DNA of 64,000 nucleotides from Bacteroidota bacterium (GCA_009773515.1 WSXX01000028.1:1-64000), one strand, 5' to 3'; positions 1 through 7,804 are shown, counted from the stretch's first letter. Numbers and translations are program-made. Notes: generated from the sequence alone by a model not told the origin.

Positions 1-1
1 G

Positions 2-130
2 ATTAGAGAAAATTTGAAATCACATAGATTCTATGACATGATGGATTTTACAAAAGATTCGATTGGATTAGAAAGAGTGATTCTTATATTTGAAAATGAC
101 ACATTAAAGAGAATTGAAAAACAATGGTAA
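2..130 (+). CDS. C-terminal end of an unidentified protein (cut by window start)
   Basis: The frame is open from the window edge to a TAA at 128-130 and encodes at least 42 residues, ending in FENDTLKRIEKQW. No domain can be recognised from this fragment. The stop is followed directly by a long inverted repeat (137-271), as happens after two other genes in this patch, so it is probably the last part of a cassette-like gene. It could also be a spurious open frame, because only the tail is visible. Confidence 0.4.
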   Translation: MRENLKSHRFYDMMDFTKDSIGLERVILIFENDTLKRIEKQW

Positions 131-136
131 ATAAAG

Positions 137-271
137 GCCAGCAGCCAACACACAATATAGCCAATAAGGGTTTCAGCGGTATGCGAAGGTTCGTAGCCCG
201 CTTCAAAGTTTCGTGTACCTTGATAGGAAATCACCCGCAATCCCTTACTGGCCATATTGTCAAATGCTGGC
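137..271. repeat. attC-like imperfect inverted repeat A
   Basis: Two nested pairs of arms are visible. The inner arms are 152-170 (ACAATATAGCCAATAAGGG) and 242-260 (CCCTTACTGGCCATATTGT), which pair at 17 of 19 positions. The outer arms are GCCAGC (137-142) and GCTGGC (266-271). The central part is about 70 bases. Two nested arm pairs right after a stop codon recall integron attC sites, but the canonical RYYYAAC and GTTRRRY core boxes are not clearly present, so the assignment is an inference. Confidence 0.5.
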
Positions 272-317
272 GGTAATTTGTGAAAACTCCACAGTTTAAC
301 TCTAAAACAAGAATGCC

Positions 318-629
318 ATGTCGTTTTTCTTAATACTATTCCTGCCTATATTGCTTCTTATCATTCCTATTACTTTGCAAGTCGAATTCGGGAGGAGAAT
401 ATTGAACCAGAAAAAAATTTTAAAATACTTTATAATTTCAACTAGTTTTATAATACTCGAAGTTTTTATGACTATTTTAGGACTTGTTATCTCACTGAAA
501 GGACAACAAATGAAAGGATTGTCAGGCCTATCTCCAGGTGTAATAGGGTTTGGATTTTTCGGTATAATAATTCTTGTAGTTGTGATTTTAGTACAAATAA
601 CATCAAATAGATCAATGGCAAAAAAATAA
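318..629 (+). CDS. Small membrane protein of unknown function
   Basis: A 103-residue protein with three hydrophobic segments (about residues 3-20, 37-60 and 74-93) and a basic C-terminus (SNRSMAKK), which suggests a three-pass inner membrane protein. No family is recognised. It lies between inverted repeats A and B in the accessory patch and has no obvious co-transcribed partner. The start is the first ATG after repeat A. Confidence 0.55.
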   Translation: MSFFLILFLPILLLIIPITLQVEFGRRILNQKKILKYFIISTSFIILEVFMTILGLVISLKGQQMKGLSGLSPGVIGFGFFGIIILVVVILVQITSNRSMAKK

Positions 630-642
630 TAAACCACCGTAC

Positions 643-756
643 AAACGCTATCGCAGATGCGGGTTTGCGTGTTCGTTGAAACATTTGAAATGTTTACATA
701 CATTTGCATCGGCAGACAGTTAAGCAATAATTTATTTGCCACATTTGCAATAGCGT
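643..756. repeat. attC-like imperfect inverted repeat B
   Basis: The arm ACGCTATCG (645-653) pairs with CAATAGCGT (748-756) at 8 of 9 positions. A further inner pair is AGATGC/GCATCG. A perfect 8-bp palindrome with a one-base spacer, AAACATTT-g-AAATGTTT, lies at 679-695. The element begins soon after the stop of the preceding gene. It shares the 11-mer AAACGCTATCG (643-653) with repeat D (1961-1971). Confidence 0.4.
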
Positions 757-798
757 CAGCCATTATAAGCCGTTTAAGTTTGAAAAAACAAAACCAAT

Positions 799-1335
799 AT
801 GAAAATAGAATACACATTAGAAAAGGTTGATTTTTTAAAGTACCAGCTTTATGCTGCATCTAAATCGGCAAGTATAATAAAGAGTAGAAAAAAATCAAGA
901 CTTTTATTGCCAATTGTTTACTTCGTTTTAGGAGTTCTGCTTTTTGTATTCGCAGATTTGATTCCTGCCCTTATTTTTTTTGGTGTTGGAATCGCATGGT
1001 ATCTGATTTATCCTTACTATATGAAAAATAGATACATCCGGCATTTTGAGAAATACATTGACGAAAACTATAAAAACAGATTTGGCAAGTTGGTTACTCT
1101 GGAGTTTGAAGGAGAGTATATAATAGCAATTGATTACATAGGAGAAAGCAGACTGAGAATTAAGGAGATAGCAGAAATAAATGAAATCCAGGATTATATA
1201 TTTCTGAAATTCTCCTCTGGCGAATCATTGATTCTGCCAAAAGACAGAATTGTAAACACGAATGAATTATCAACTAAAATTATTTCTGATTTGGGCATCA
1301 ATTATAACATTGACTTGAATTGGCAATGGAAATAA
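799..1335 (+). CDS. YcxB-like membrane protein
   Basis: A 178-residue protein. Residues 1-35 are soluble and basic, two adjacent membrane segments follow (about 36-53 and 55-73), and the C-terminal half is a soluble beta-rich domain with the pattern SSGESLILPKDRI. This layout, with two central helices and a C-terminal YcxB domain of the form 'F..SGESLILPK', is typical of YcxB-like proteins (PF14317), whose function is unknown. It lies in the accessory patch after repeat B. The family call is by eye, and the role cannot be inferred from context. Confidence 0.65.
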   Translation: MKIEYTLEKVDFLKYQLYAASKSASIIKSRKKSRLLLPIVYFVLGVLLFVFADLIPALIFFGVGIAWYLIYPYYMKNRYIRHFEKYIDENYKNRFGKLVTLEFEGEYIIAIDYIGESRLRIKEIAEINEIQDYIFLKFSSGESLILPKDRIVNTNELSTKIISDLGINYNIDLNWQWK

Positions 1336-1349
1336 AAACAGCTGGTACA

Positions 1350-1383
1350 GATATTTAAAAAGTTGTTATATTTGAAGCGAGGA
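1350..1383 (+). promoter_or_regulatory. Promoter-like 34-bp repeat, copy 1
   Basis: This 34-base stretch is 32/34 identical to 2689-2722. It contains TATATTTG, which matches the Bacteroidota -7 consensus TAnnTTTG. Copy 1 lies 113 bases upstream of the gene at 1496 and copy 2 lies 84 bases upstream of the DUF4180 gene. A shared promoter brought in with two different cassettes is the simplest reading. Confidence 0.45.
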
Positions 1384-1495
1384 ATTGATTTATAGCTTTG
1401 GCTTCCGGAGAGAAGACAAGTCAGATATAAGCGCAGTGATGCGTGTATTTACTCGTTGTGTTTAAGTGTAAAAAATATAAGGTTTAACTTTTAAA

Positions 1496-1930
1496 ATGAA
1501 AAAAATGAAAACAAAATCGAAATTCAAAAGGCTCTTAACGACATCATTAATTGCCTTATTCCTATTGACATTAAATTATGGATTAATAGCACAGGAACAA
1601 AGTTCTACAGACTTGAAAGAATTTAAAATTACAATTGAAAAGACCGATAACGGACTTAAAATGCAAGGTCTTAAAGGGAGTGCTTGGGTTGATTTAAGCT
1701 TCAGTCTTGCCAACGACAAACCACAAGCAATAGACGAATATGGAATGACGCAATTAGACAAGGTTTCTTCTATTAAAGATTCCAAACTTGCGGATTACTT
1801 ATTCACAATTACCAAGACAAAAAGCGGAATTACCTTAACAGGTATTGAAGGAACTGCATGGAAAGAATTAAGTTTCACACTCCCAAAGAATGGAAAACAA
1901 ACGATTGACCAATTCGGAATGACAGAGTAA
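1496..1930 (+). CDS. Secreted protein with two tandem ~45-residue repeats
   Basis: A 144-residue protein with a signal peptide (basic start KKMKTKSKFKR, hydrophobic core, cleavage near LIAQ at about residues 31-33). The mature part is two copies of one unit, about 43-85 and 102-144. Each runs from an ITIEK/FTITK strand through GSAWVDLSFSL or GTAWKELSFTL to a QxIDxxGMT ending. The repeat looks like a small beta domain and is probably periplasmic or surface-exposed. No named family is recognised. Inverted repeat D follows it and the 34-bp promoter-like repeat precedes it, so it behaves like a self-contained cassette. Confidence 0.6.
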   Translation: MKKMKTKSKFKRLLTTSLIALFLLTLNYGLIAQEQSSTDLKEFKITIEKTDNGLKMQGLKGSAWVDLSFSLANDKPQAIDEYGMTQLDKVSSIKDSKLADYLFTITKTKSGITLTGIEGTAWKELSFTLPKNGKQTIDQFGMTE

Positions 1931-1954
1931 ATACAGAGCACCTACAAACACACA

Positions 1955-2065
1955 AAGGCTAAACGCTATCGGGCGCATGGTTGCTACGAAAAACATTGTA
2001 CATTTATTGAAAATTGTGCTGCCGGAAAGAGATGTTTTCAAAACTGCCTGCTTGCGCTTAGCCTT
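1955..2065. repeat. attC-like imperfect inverted repeat D
   Basis: The arm AAGGCTAAACGC (1955-1966) pairs with GCGCTTAGCCTT (2054-2065) at 11 of 12 positions, with an 87-base centre. It starts 25 bases after a stop codon. The 5' arm shares AAACGCTATCG with repeat B. ATTTAAC (2070-2076) just beyond the 3' arm fits RYYYAAC, but its orientation is opposite to a standard attC site, so identity with a true attC is uncertain. Confidence 0.45.
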
Positions 2066-2138
2066 GACATTTAACTGTAATTCGGGACGATACAACGGAA
2101 AATAAAACCCCGACAAACTACCAAACAACAGAAATATC

Positions 2139-2588
2139 GTGAAAATAGAAAAAATTACCGAAAATAAGAAACAGTTCCTTGACTTATTGTTGCTGGCAGA
2201 CGAGCAGGAAAATATGATTGACAAGTATTTGCCGGGTGGAGACTTGTTTGCTTTATATGATGATGATTTGAAAAGTGTTTGCGTTGTAGTGCCGGTAAAT
2301 AGCGAAACCTGCGAGTTGAAAAACATAGCGACATACGAGAAATATCAAGGTAAAGACTACGGCAGAGCATTGATAAATTTTATTGTTGATTTCTACAAAA
2401 ACAACTTCAAAACAATGCTGGTCGGGACTGGCGAAACACCGCCAATCTTGTCTTTTTATGAAAGTTGTGGATTTGAAATGTCATATCGGGTAAAGAATTT
2501 TTTTACAGATAATTACGACCACCCTATATTCGAGGGCGATATTCAACTTGTTGATATGATTTATCTTAAAAAGGATCTACAGAAATAG
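2139..2588 (+). CDS. GNAT family N-acetyltransferase
   Basis: A 149-residue protein with the GNAT fold. It shows a central strand ('[21 protein letters not shown]'-like region, about residues 57-78) with the acetyl-CoA loop Q-G-K-D-Y-G-R-A, followed by a helix and the late strand and helix FYESCGFE (about residues 107-114), typical of motif B. Acetyl-CoA would be the donor and the acceptor is unknown. The start is GTG at 2139, since no in-frame ATG precedes the conserved N-terminal part. It stands alone in the accessory patch. Confidence 0.8.
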   Translation: MKIEKITENKKQFLDLLLLADEQENMIDKYLPGGDLFALYDDDLKSVCVVVPVNSETCELKNIATYEKYQGKDYGRALINFIVDFYKNNFKTMLVGTGETPPILSFYESCGFEMSYRVKNFFTDNYDHPIFEGDIQLVDMIYLKKDLQK

Positions 2589-2688
2589 CAGGGATGTATT
2601 ATAAACGAAATAAAAACGTAAACCTGGGTTAAATGGCGTTTGAATGGTGTTTGAAAGAAGCATAACCTGTTCTGATTTTAATGACTTG

Positions 2689-2722
2689 GATATTTAAAAT
2701 GTTGTTATATTTGAAGCAAGGA
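2689..2722 (+). promoter_or_regulatory. Promoter-like 34-bp repeat, copy 2
   Basis: This is 32/34 identical to copy 1 at 1350-1383 and includes TATATTTG (-7-like). It lies upstream of the DUF4180 gene. The two flanks of the copies are not similar, so the repeat is short and sharply bounded. Confidence 0.45.
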
Positions 2723-2805
2723 TCTGTTACCCTGGGTTTCGCTTAGATACATGATAGAGGACAGTGAAAAGGAGGCTTCTGCATGAATCAACAGATATAA
2801 AAAAA

Positions 2806-3168
2806 ATGGAGATTAAAACTCACAATATAAACGACACAAAAATAGCCGAAGTGATATCGGAAGTCAAGATCATAAATAAAATTGAAGACGGACTTGACTT
2901 ATTAGGAAACCTCTACTATCAAGGTTTTGATAAAATTATATTGCATGAGAAAAACATAACTCCTGATTTTTTTAACTTAAAAAGCGGAATTGCTGGTGAA
3001 ATACTTCAAAAGTTTTCCACTTATCGTGTTCGCCTGGCTATTGTTGGTGATTTCTCCAAATATACAAGCAAAAGCCTAAATGATTTTATTTTTGAAAGTA
3101 ATAAAGGTAGACATATCAACTTTGTACCTTCCATTACTGAAGCAATAAAAATTCTTTCTGACAGATGA
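2806..3168 (+). CDS. DUF4180 domain protein
   Basis: About 120 residues that match DUF4180 (PF13788) through the whole length: an early KIAEVISE-type strand, 'GLDLLGNLYYQGFDKIILHEKNI', then GEILQKFSTYRVRLAIVGDF and FIFESNKGRHINFV. The biochemical role of the family is not known, although the fold resembles STAS-like domains. The ATG at 2806 is preferred. A GTG at 2764 would add 14 residues that do not fit the family N-terminus (MEIKTHNI). It follows promoter-like copy 2 and lies just before a broken glycosyltransferase gene. Confidence 0.8.
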   Translation: MEIKTHNINDTKIAEVISEVKIINKIEDGLDLLGNLYYQGFDKIILHEKNITPDFFNLKSGIAGEILQKFSTYRVRLAIVGDFSKYTSKSLNDFIFESNKGRHINFVPSITEAIKILSDR

Positions 3169-3193
3169 ATGAGAACAAACCAGAAAGTATACC

Positions 3194-3472
3194 ATGAAAA
3201 TTGCATTACCAACAATTGGTTCCCGGGGAGATATTCAACCATATATTGCTCTCGGGATTGAACTACAAAAAAGTGGGCATACTGTAACCATTTTGACTCA
3301 CCCTTGGGCAAAATAGATTGTGAATTATTATGGCCTTCCACATATTTCTGTTGGAGATGACATTGATATTAACTATTCGGCAAAGCAATTTGTTGAGAAC
3401 TCCTCTAATATTCTTAAAGGGTTCAAATTTGCTTTAGTTTCATTTTTGAGACCGGTTTCGCATATTTCATGA
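3194..3472 (+). pseudogene. Broken N-terminus of a GT28/UGT-type glycosyltransferase
   Basis: From ATG 3194 the frame reads [20 protein letters not shown] and so on, the hallmark start of the sterol 3-beta-glucosyltransferase-like/MGT family (glycosyltransferase family 28 N-terminal domain). A TAG interrupts it at 3314-3316. The same frame then continues with recognisable sequence (YYGLPHISVGDDIDIN) to a TGA at 3470-3472. Only about 90 of the roughly 400 residues expected in the family remain, and neither the rest of the N-domain nor the C-terminal nucleotide-sugar domain is present nearby. It is therefore both nonsense-mutated and truncated. Confidence 0.75.
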
Positions 3473-3574
3473 TGATACTTCAATCAATGGCTTTTCTTCC
3501 TCCTTCGTCTAATTTGAGTAACTTAATCCTGCTTTCCTGAATTTCATCATAATAATAAATGCCGTTGCGCAATA

Positions 3575-4330
3575 TCACTTCCCAAAATCAAACAACAACG
3601 TATTCTTCAGATTGTAAGTTACCCGAGGCATTTCGGGCAATGGCTGGTTATCTGTGATATGCTCGAATTTCAGAACATATGACAGTCGTTTTGAAATTCT
3701 GAAAATCACATCCAGATTATTGGATAACCTATAATCCTTTAAATAATCAATCCGGGGCTGATAATAGGTTGTGTTTATAATGGTAAGGTTGTCACTTATC
3801 TTAAAGGTCAGGGATAGATAAGAACTGAAGCGGTTGTTGTATTCCTTCAATTCATTAATCTTAGATTCCTCATATTCAAGCATATAAGCCACGCCTGTGT
3901 ATAAGCGAAAATTATCATATCCCAATATCTTGGAACGTAAGCCAGCGCCGGCAAGCCCACGGAAATTCAGATTAAGCACTTTATTAAACTGTGCCTGGGT
4001 AAAAGCTTCAAACGTGTGTACTTTGCCAAGTTTGTAATTGTACCTGAAATGCTGCATGCCTTTATTGGAAAAATCATTTTCTTCTGATTTTATAACCTCA
4101 TAATCTGACAATGCAAGATAAAGACTACGCTCCGTTTTGTACTGAAAGTGCAGATTTAAACCTGTTTCCAGGAATTTTCGGGTATTACTGATCAGGTTAA
4201 CCGAAGCCTTTCCGGTGCCAGACCAGCCTGTAGTGTCGGTTCTGATGCGTTCACGCTCGATATTCAGCACCTGAGCTTCGGTTAAAACCATTAACAAAAG
4301 GCAGAAAAACGTCAATAGTATAGCTTTCAT
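3575..4330 (-). CDS. DUF481 family outer membrane protein
   Basis: A 251-residue protein with a signal peptide (MKAILLTFFCLLLMVLTEAQ). The mature part alternates beta strands ending in aromatic residues and closes with the strand NTLLFDFGK. The opening 'GWSGTGKASVNLISNT' and 'YLALSDYEVIKSE...' match the DUF481 barrel family (YdiY-like), predicted to be an outer membrane beta-barrel of unknown role. It is transcribed toward the accessory patch, and the decayed junction at about 3470-3570 lies just after its stop. Confidence 0.7.
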   Translation of the reverse strand: MKAILLTFFCLLLMVLTEAQVLNIERERIRTDTTGWSGTGKASVNLISNTRKFLETGLNLHFQYKTERSLYLALSDYEVIKSEENDFSNKGMQHFRYNYKLGKVHTFEAFTQAQFNKVLNLNFRGLAGAGLRSKILGYDNFRLYTGVAYMLEYEESKINELKEYNNRFSSYLSLTFKISDNLTIINTTYYQPRIDYLKDYRLSNNLDVIFRISKRLSYVLKFEHITDNQPLPEMPRVTYNLKNTLLFDFGK

Positions 4331-4442
4331 TTTACAAAAGTAAAGATTACAAAATACTACTGCTGAAAAAAATCCCCGCTGGAGTAAGCAACGGGGAATT
4401 TGTATGTGATGCCATTAAAAAGAAACAAAGTCAGTCGTTTTG

Positions 4443-4585
4443 TCCTTCGACTCCGCTACCAATGACAGATTATTCGTCTGATCCTTCGACTCCGCTCAGG
4501 ATGACTTCGTATTCAATTGATAATGAATTTATTAAAGCGTAATAACGCTACTACAACACCAATGTCACACTGAGCGGAGTCGAAG
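4443..4585. repeat. Intergenic repeats with direct and inverted copies of a 15-bp core
   Basis: The core TCCTTCGACTCCGCT occurs at 4443-4457 and 4482-4496 (the second continues as CAGG). Its inverse is CTGAGCGGAGTCGAAG at 4570-4585. The 295-base gap between the DUF481 gene and the CoA-transferase gene has no coding frame worth reporting. Copy 2 and the inverse copy can form a stem and could act as a terminator-like or REP-like hairpin. Confidence 0.6.
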
Positions 4586-4625
4586 TGGCTAGTCTAACAC
4601 TCATGTCACTCCGAAGAACAGAACG

Positions 4626-6128
4626 CTACCGTTTTGTAAAACAATCGCCCCAATTCACATTCCTCATATCGCCGGATTTTTCAAATTCAAGGTGCATCCC
4701 AAATGCAGCAGCCAGTGTACAAGGAGTATGTGTATCGCCGGCCAGATGTGCATAATCGCGCAAAGCAGCCTTGTAATCAGGATGAACACAATTCTCGATG
4801 ATGGCCTCCATTTTGGCTTTTGGCGATTTTGATCTGAGATCGGCTACACCACGTTCGGTAATAACTACCTGCACAGAATGTTCGCTGTGATCGGTATGCG
4901 AAACCATGGGCACAAAAGCACTGATTTTACCGCCCTTAGCAACAGATGGACACGTAAATATGGAAATATACGCATTTCGGGTAAAATCGCCGGAGCCACC
5001 AATGCCGTTCATCATTTTCCGACCCATTACATTGGTACTGTTTACATTACCAAAAAGATCAGCTTCCAGGGCAGTATTGATGGAGATAATACCGATACGG
5101 CGCGCAACTTCCGGACTGTTGGAAATTTCCTGTGGCCGCAGAACGATTTTATTGTGAAAGAATTTCAGCGTATCATATATATGCTGAAGCTTTTCTGGCG
5201 AAACGGTGAGCGAACAACCGCTGGCAAACTTCACCCTGCCTTTTTCCATCAGGTCGATAACGCTGTCCTGAATTACTTCGGTGTACATTTCAAAATCAGG
5301 AATACCTTTATGGGCGCCCAGGGCCGACATTACAGCATTGGCAATATTCCCAACACCCGATTGTAAAGGTAAAAATGAGGAAGGAATCCGGCCGTTTTTC
5401 AATTCGGTGGAAAGAAATTCAGCAACATTCTGACCAATCTGATCGGTAACAGCATCGGTATCAGAGAATCCACCAACTTCATCAGGCAGGTTTGTAAGAA
5501 CTATTCCTGCAATTTTTGAAGGATCAACTTTTACCACTTCCACCCCTGCCCTATCTGAAGGCTTGTAGATCGGAATTTCACGACGGTTTGGAGGATCGGC
5601 AACAATTATTATATCATGCATTCCACGTAGGGCTCGCGGATGAAAGGAATTTAATTCTATGATCAGTCTGTCGGCATATTTGCAAATGGTCGGAGAAATC
5701 CCAACCCCGGTGGTCAGCACAATTTCACCTTGCTCAGTCACATCGCAGGCTTCAATAATTCCCCAGTTGATTTTTCCAAGAAAGCCGTACCTGATATTTT
5801 GTCCGACAACCGAAAGGTGAGAATCAAAATAATCGGCTTTACCGGCATTAATCAGATTGCGAAGATCGGGATTGGACTGATATGGTGTACGAAACTTGAC
5901 TGCATCGGCTCTGGCCAGAGATCCATCAAGTGAATCACCAGTAGATGCTCCTGTAATAACACCAACTTTAAAAGGTCTGCCTGCAGCATGTTCTGCTCTG
6001 GCTTTCTGACCGATTGCCACCGGAATTGATTTTACCGATCCTGCCGGCGTAAACCCGCTGAATCCGATTACATCATCATTCTTAATAAAGTCTGCTGCCT
6101 CTTCTGCTGAAATAATTCGCAACGCCAT
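4626..6128 (-). CDS. Succinyl-CoA:acetate CoA-transferase / acetyl-CoA hydrolase family
   Basis: A 500-residue class I CoA-transferase of the AarC/Cat1 (acetyl-CoA hydrolase/transferase) type, at full family length. Expected features are seen: an N-terminal domain with SGFTPAGSVK (about 24-33), QSGVGNIANAV (257-267), the candidate catalytic glutamate in MYTEVIQDS (E284) that would carry the acyl-CoA intermediate, and the glycine loop MNGIGGSGDF (373-382). It moves CoA between succinate and acetate or propionate and so fits fermentative energy metabolism. It is divergent from an AcuI-type reductase. A strong promoter candidate lies at 6241-6272. Confidence 0.9.
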   Translation of the reverse strand: MALRIISAEEAADFIKNDDVIGFSGFTPAGSVKSIPVAIGQKARAEHAAGRPFKVGVITGASTGDSLDGSLARADAVKFRTPYQSNPDLRNLINAGKADYFDSHLSVVGQNIRYGFLGKINWGIIEACDVTEQGEIVLTTGVGISPTICKYADRLIIELNSFHPRALRGMHDIIIVADPPNRREIPIYKPSDRAGVEVVKVDPSKIAGIVLTNLPDEVGGFSDTDAVTDQIGQNVAEFLSTELKNGRIPSSFLPLQSGVGNIANAVMSALGAHKGIPDFEMYTEVIQDSVIDLMEKGRVKFASGCSLTVSPEKLQHIYDTLKFFHNKIVLRPQEISNSPEVARRIGIISINTALEADLFGNVNSTNVMGRKMMNGIGGSGDFTRNAYISIFTCPSVAKGGKISAFVPMVSHTDHSEHSVQVVITERGVADLRSKSPKAKMEAIIENCVHPDYKAALRDYAHLAGDTHTPCTLAAAFGMHLEFEKSGDMRNVNWGDCFTKR

Positions 6129-6240
6129 TTCATTGTGTTTTAACGGTTAACAATTATTTAAAATTTCAGGAACAGAAATCATACAACAAATGGCTTTAAA
6201 TACTGAATTTGTGCCCATCTTTGCATGCCTGAATCCGGGA

Positions 6241-6272
6241 CAAATGTATGCATTTAAACATACCCCGGACAA
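6241..6272 (-). promoter_or_regulatory. Bacteroidota-type promoter of the CoA-transferase gene
   Basis: On the minus strand TTG (6270-6272) is followed after 21 bases by TACATTTG (6241-6248), matching the -33 TTTG/TTG and -7 TAnnTTTG layout. Transcription would start near 6235, about 105 bases before the ATG at 6128. Confidence 0.6.
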
Positions 6273-6325
6273 GAAAATGCCAAACAAAAACACATGCAGA
6301 TAGTTGTATATCAAAGCATTGACCA

Positions 6326-7345
6326 ATGAACTCAACCCAGCAAGCAAACGATCAGAAATTCAGGGCTATAGTAGTAACTGAAGAAAAAAACGGGAGTTTT
6401 TCCGTGAATGTTCAAACCCGGAATATCAGCGATCTGATAACGCATGACGTTCTGATCAGGGTATTATTTTCAGGAATTAACTATAAAGATGCGCTATCGG
6501 CGAGCGGGCACAAAGGAATAACCCGCCGGTTTCCGCATACACCAGGAATTGATGCTGCAGGAATTGTAGTTGAATCGGCAAATCAGCAGTTTCAGCCTGG
6601 TGATGAAGTTATTGTTACAGGTTATGACCTGGGCATGAATACCAGTGGTGGATTTGCAGAATATATCAGAGTGCCTGCCGGATGGGTTGTGAAAAAGCCC
6701 GAAGGATTAAGCCTTGAGGAATGTATGATCATCGGAACTTCTGGCTTTACAGCAGCAAGTGCGATATTTGAAATAATGAAACATGGTATTCGTCCGGAAG
6801 ATGGAAAAATTTTGGTAACCGGCGCAAGCGGAGCTGTTGGATCAATGGCCGTTGCAATGCTTGCGACTGCAGGTTACAATGTATTGGCCTCATCCGGAAA
6901 ACCGGAAGCAGAAACCATCCTCAGACAAATCGGCGCATCAGAAATTACAGGCAGAGAAGCAATTGACGACAAATCGGGCAAAGGATTGCTTCCTGCGCGA
7001 TGGATAGCAGCACTCGATACAGTCGGAGGAAATACCCTGGCAACAGTATTGCTTTCAACTGCAGAGCGCGGTCTGGTGGCCAATTGCGGAATGCTGGCTT
7101 CAGACAAGCTTGAAGTGCCTGTATTTCCGTTTATAATCCGTGGAGTTAGGTTGGTGGGAATCGCTTCTGCTGATACCCCGATGAGCCGGAGATTGGAAAT
7201 CTGGAAATTGATTGCAGATAAGCTCAAATCGGAGCACCTCCATTCCCTTGCGCAGACCATTTCGCTGGATGAAATTCCCGAAGCGCTGATTCGAATGAAA
7301 GCATCGGAGAATATCGGAAAGATACTGGTGAGGATGGCGGTTTGA
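6326..7345 (+). CDS. acuI: AcuI/YhdH-type NADPH-dependent acrylyl-CoA reductase (MDR superfamily)
   Basis: A 339-residue zinc-free medium-chain dehydrogenase/reductase. Family marks are SGINYKDALSASG (about 49-61), PHTPGIDAAG (70-79), the cofactor-binding VTGASGAVGS (164-173) and the C-terminal ENIGKILVR. These fit the YhdH/AcuI group, which reduces acrylyl-CoA to propionyl-CoA with NADPH. It is divergent from the CoA-transferase, so a link to propionate metabolism is possible but not shown. The 7-bp microsatellite starts at its stop codon. Confidence 0.85.
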   Translation: MNSTQQANDQKFRAIVVTEEKNGSFSVNVQTRNISDLITHDVLIRVLFSGINYKDALSASGHKGITRRFPHTPGIDAAGIVVESANQQFQPGDEVIVTGYDLGMNTSGGFAEYIRVPAGWVVKKPEGLSLEECMIIGTSGFTAASAIFEIMKHGIRPEDGKILVTGASGAVGSMAVAMLATAGYNVLASSGKPEAETILRQIGASEITGREAIDDKSGKGLLPARWIAALDTVGGNTLATVLLSTAERGLVANCGMLASDKLEVPVFPFIIRGVRLVGIASADTPMSRRLEIWKLIADKLKSEHLHSLAQTISLDEIPEALIRMKASENIGKILVRMAV

Positions 7346-7526
7346 AGATAAAAGATAAAAGATAAAAGATAAAAGATAAAAGATAAAAGATAAAAGTAAA
7401 AAGTAAAAAGATAAAAGTAAAAATATAAAAATCCGCAGGTTTGACGTTGATTCATGGGTAGTAAGCGCTTGACTTGAATTTACGTGGTTTCTGAAGAATA
7501 CATCCTTAACATAGTCAAACCCTGGC
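7345..7526. repeat. AAAGATA microsatellite plus conserved tail, copy 1
   Basis: Seven consecutive AAAGATA-type units start at 7345 and are followed by degenerate AAAGTAA/AAAATA units to about 7430. A tail at 7460-7526 is clearly related to 9429-9494: both run through (A)GT.AGC.CTTGACTTGA, TGGTTT.TG and TCAAA.CCTG. The same order of microsatellite then tail recurs at 9309-9494, so this is one dispersed element and not two chance low-complexity tracts. Confidence 0.7.
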
Positions 7527-7773
7527 TTTCTGATAATTCGGATTTCACATCGCCTGTGCTGAAATCCGTTTGCACTTCATTAAATCAATGCGGATTTAAA
7601 GAAGCAATTTGTCCGTGAAAAATTGTTTGTGGATTGTTTCCCGGATAATCAGACGTTTTTCTTTTAATGCAGATACACCATTAAGTAATTATATTTTACA
7701 CTACTTAGAAATAAATTTTGCATAACACTTATTTTCAGGCATTTAATTATTTTATCAGAATATGATATTTTAC

Positions 7774-7804
7774 TTGCTATTGCAATAATATTTTACTATA
7801 TTTA
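7774..7804 (+). promoter_or_regulatory. Promoter for the gene at 7831
   Basis: TTG (7774-7776) is followed after 20 bases by TATATTTA (7797-7804), one base off TAnnTTTG. The ATG is 26 bases beyond. The rest of 7527-7773 is AT-rich and holds nothing else I can recognise. Confidence 0.5.

Noticed and set aside
302..859. A 185-codon frame on the minus strand covering the small membrane protein and repeat B
   Set aside because: It overlaps the better-supported plus-strand gene and reads low-complexity hydrophobic sequence through the inverted repeat.
3473..3574. A short minus-strand coding tail (GIYYYDEIQESRIKLLK...)
   Set aside because: It has no start in range and is too short to assign; it is mentioned only as part of the junction finding.
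4878..5366. A 162-codon frame on the plus strand opposite the CoA-transferase gene
   Set aside because: It is antisense to a conserved enzyme and has no family-like features.
7345..7430. Possible CRISPR-like array
   Set aside because: The repeat unit is 7 bases with no spacers, so it is a simple tandem repeat. The leucine-rich gene at 48.5-51.2 kb also repeats at protein level but not as DNA repeats with spacers.
6874..7455. A 193-codon frame on the minus strand whose start is encoded by the AAAGATA array (FYLLSFI repeats)
   Set aside because: The repetitive N-terminus is only translation of the microsatellite, and the remainder is antisense to acuI.
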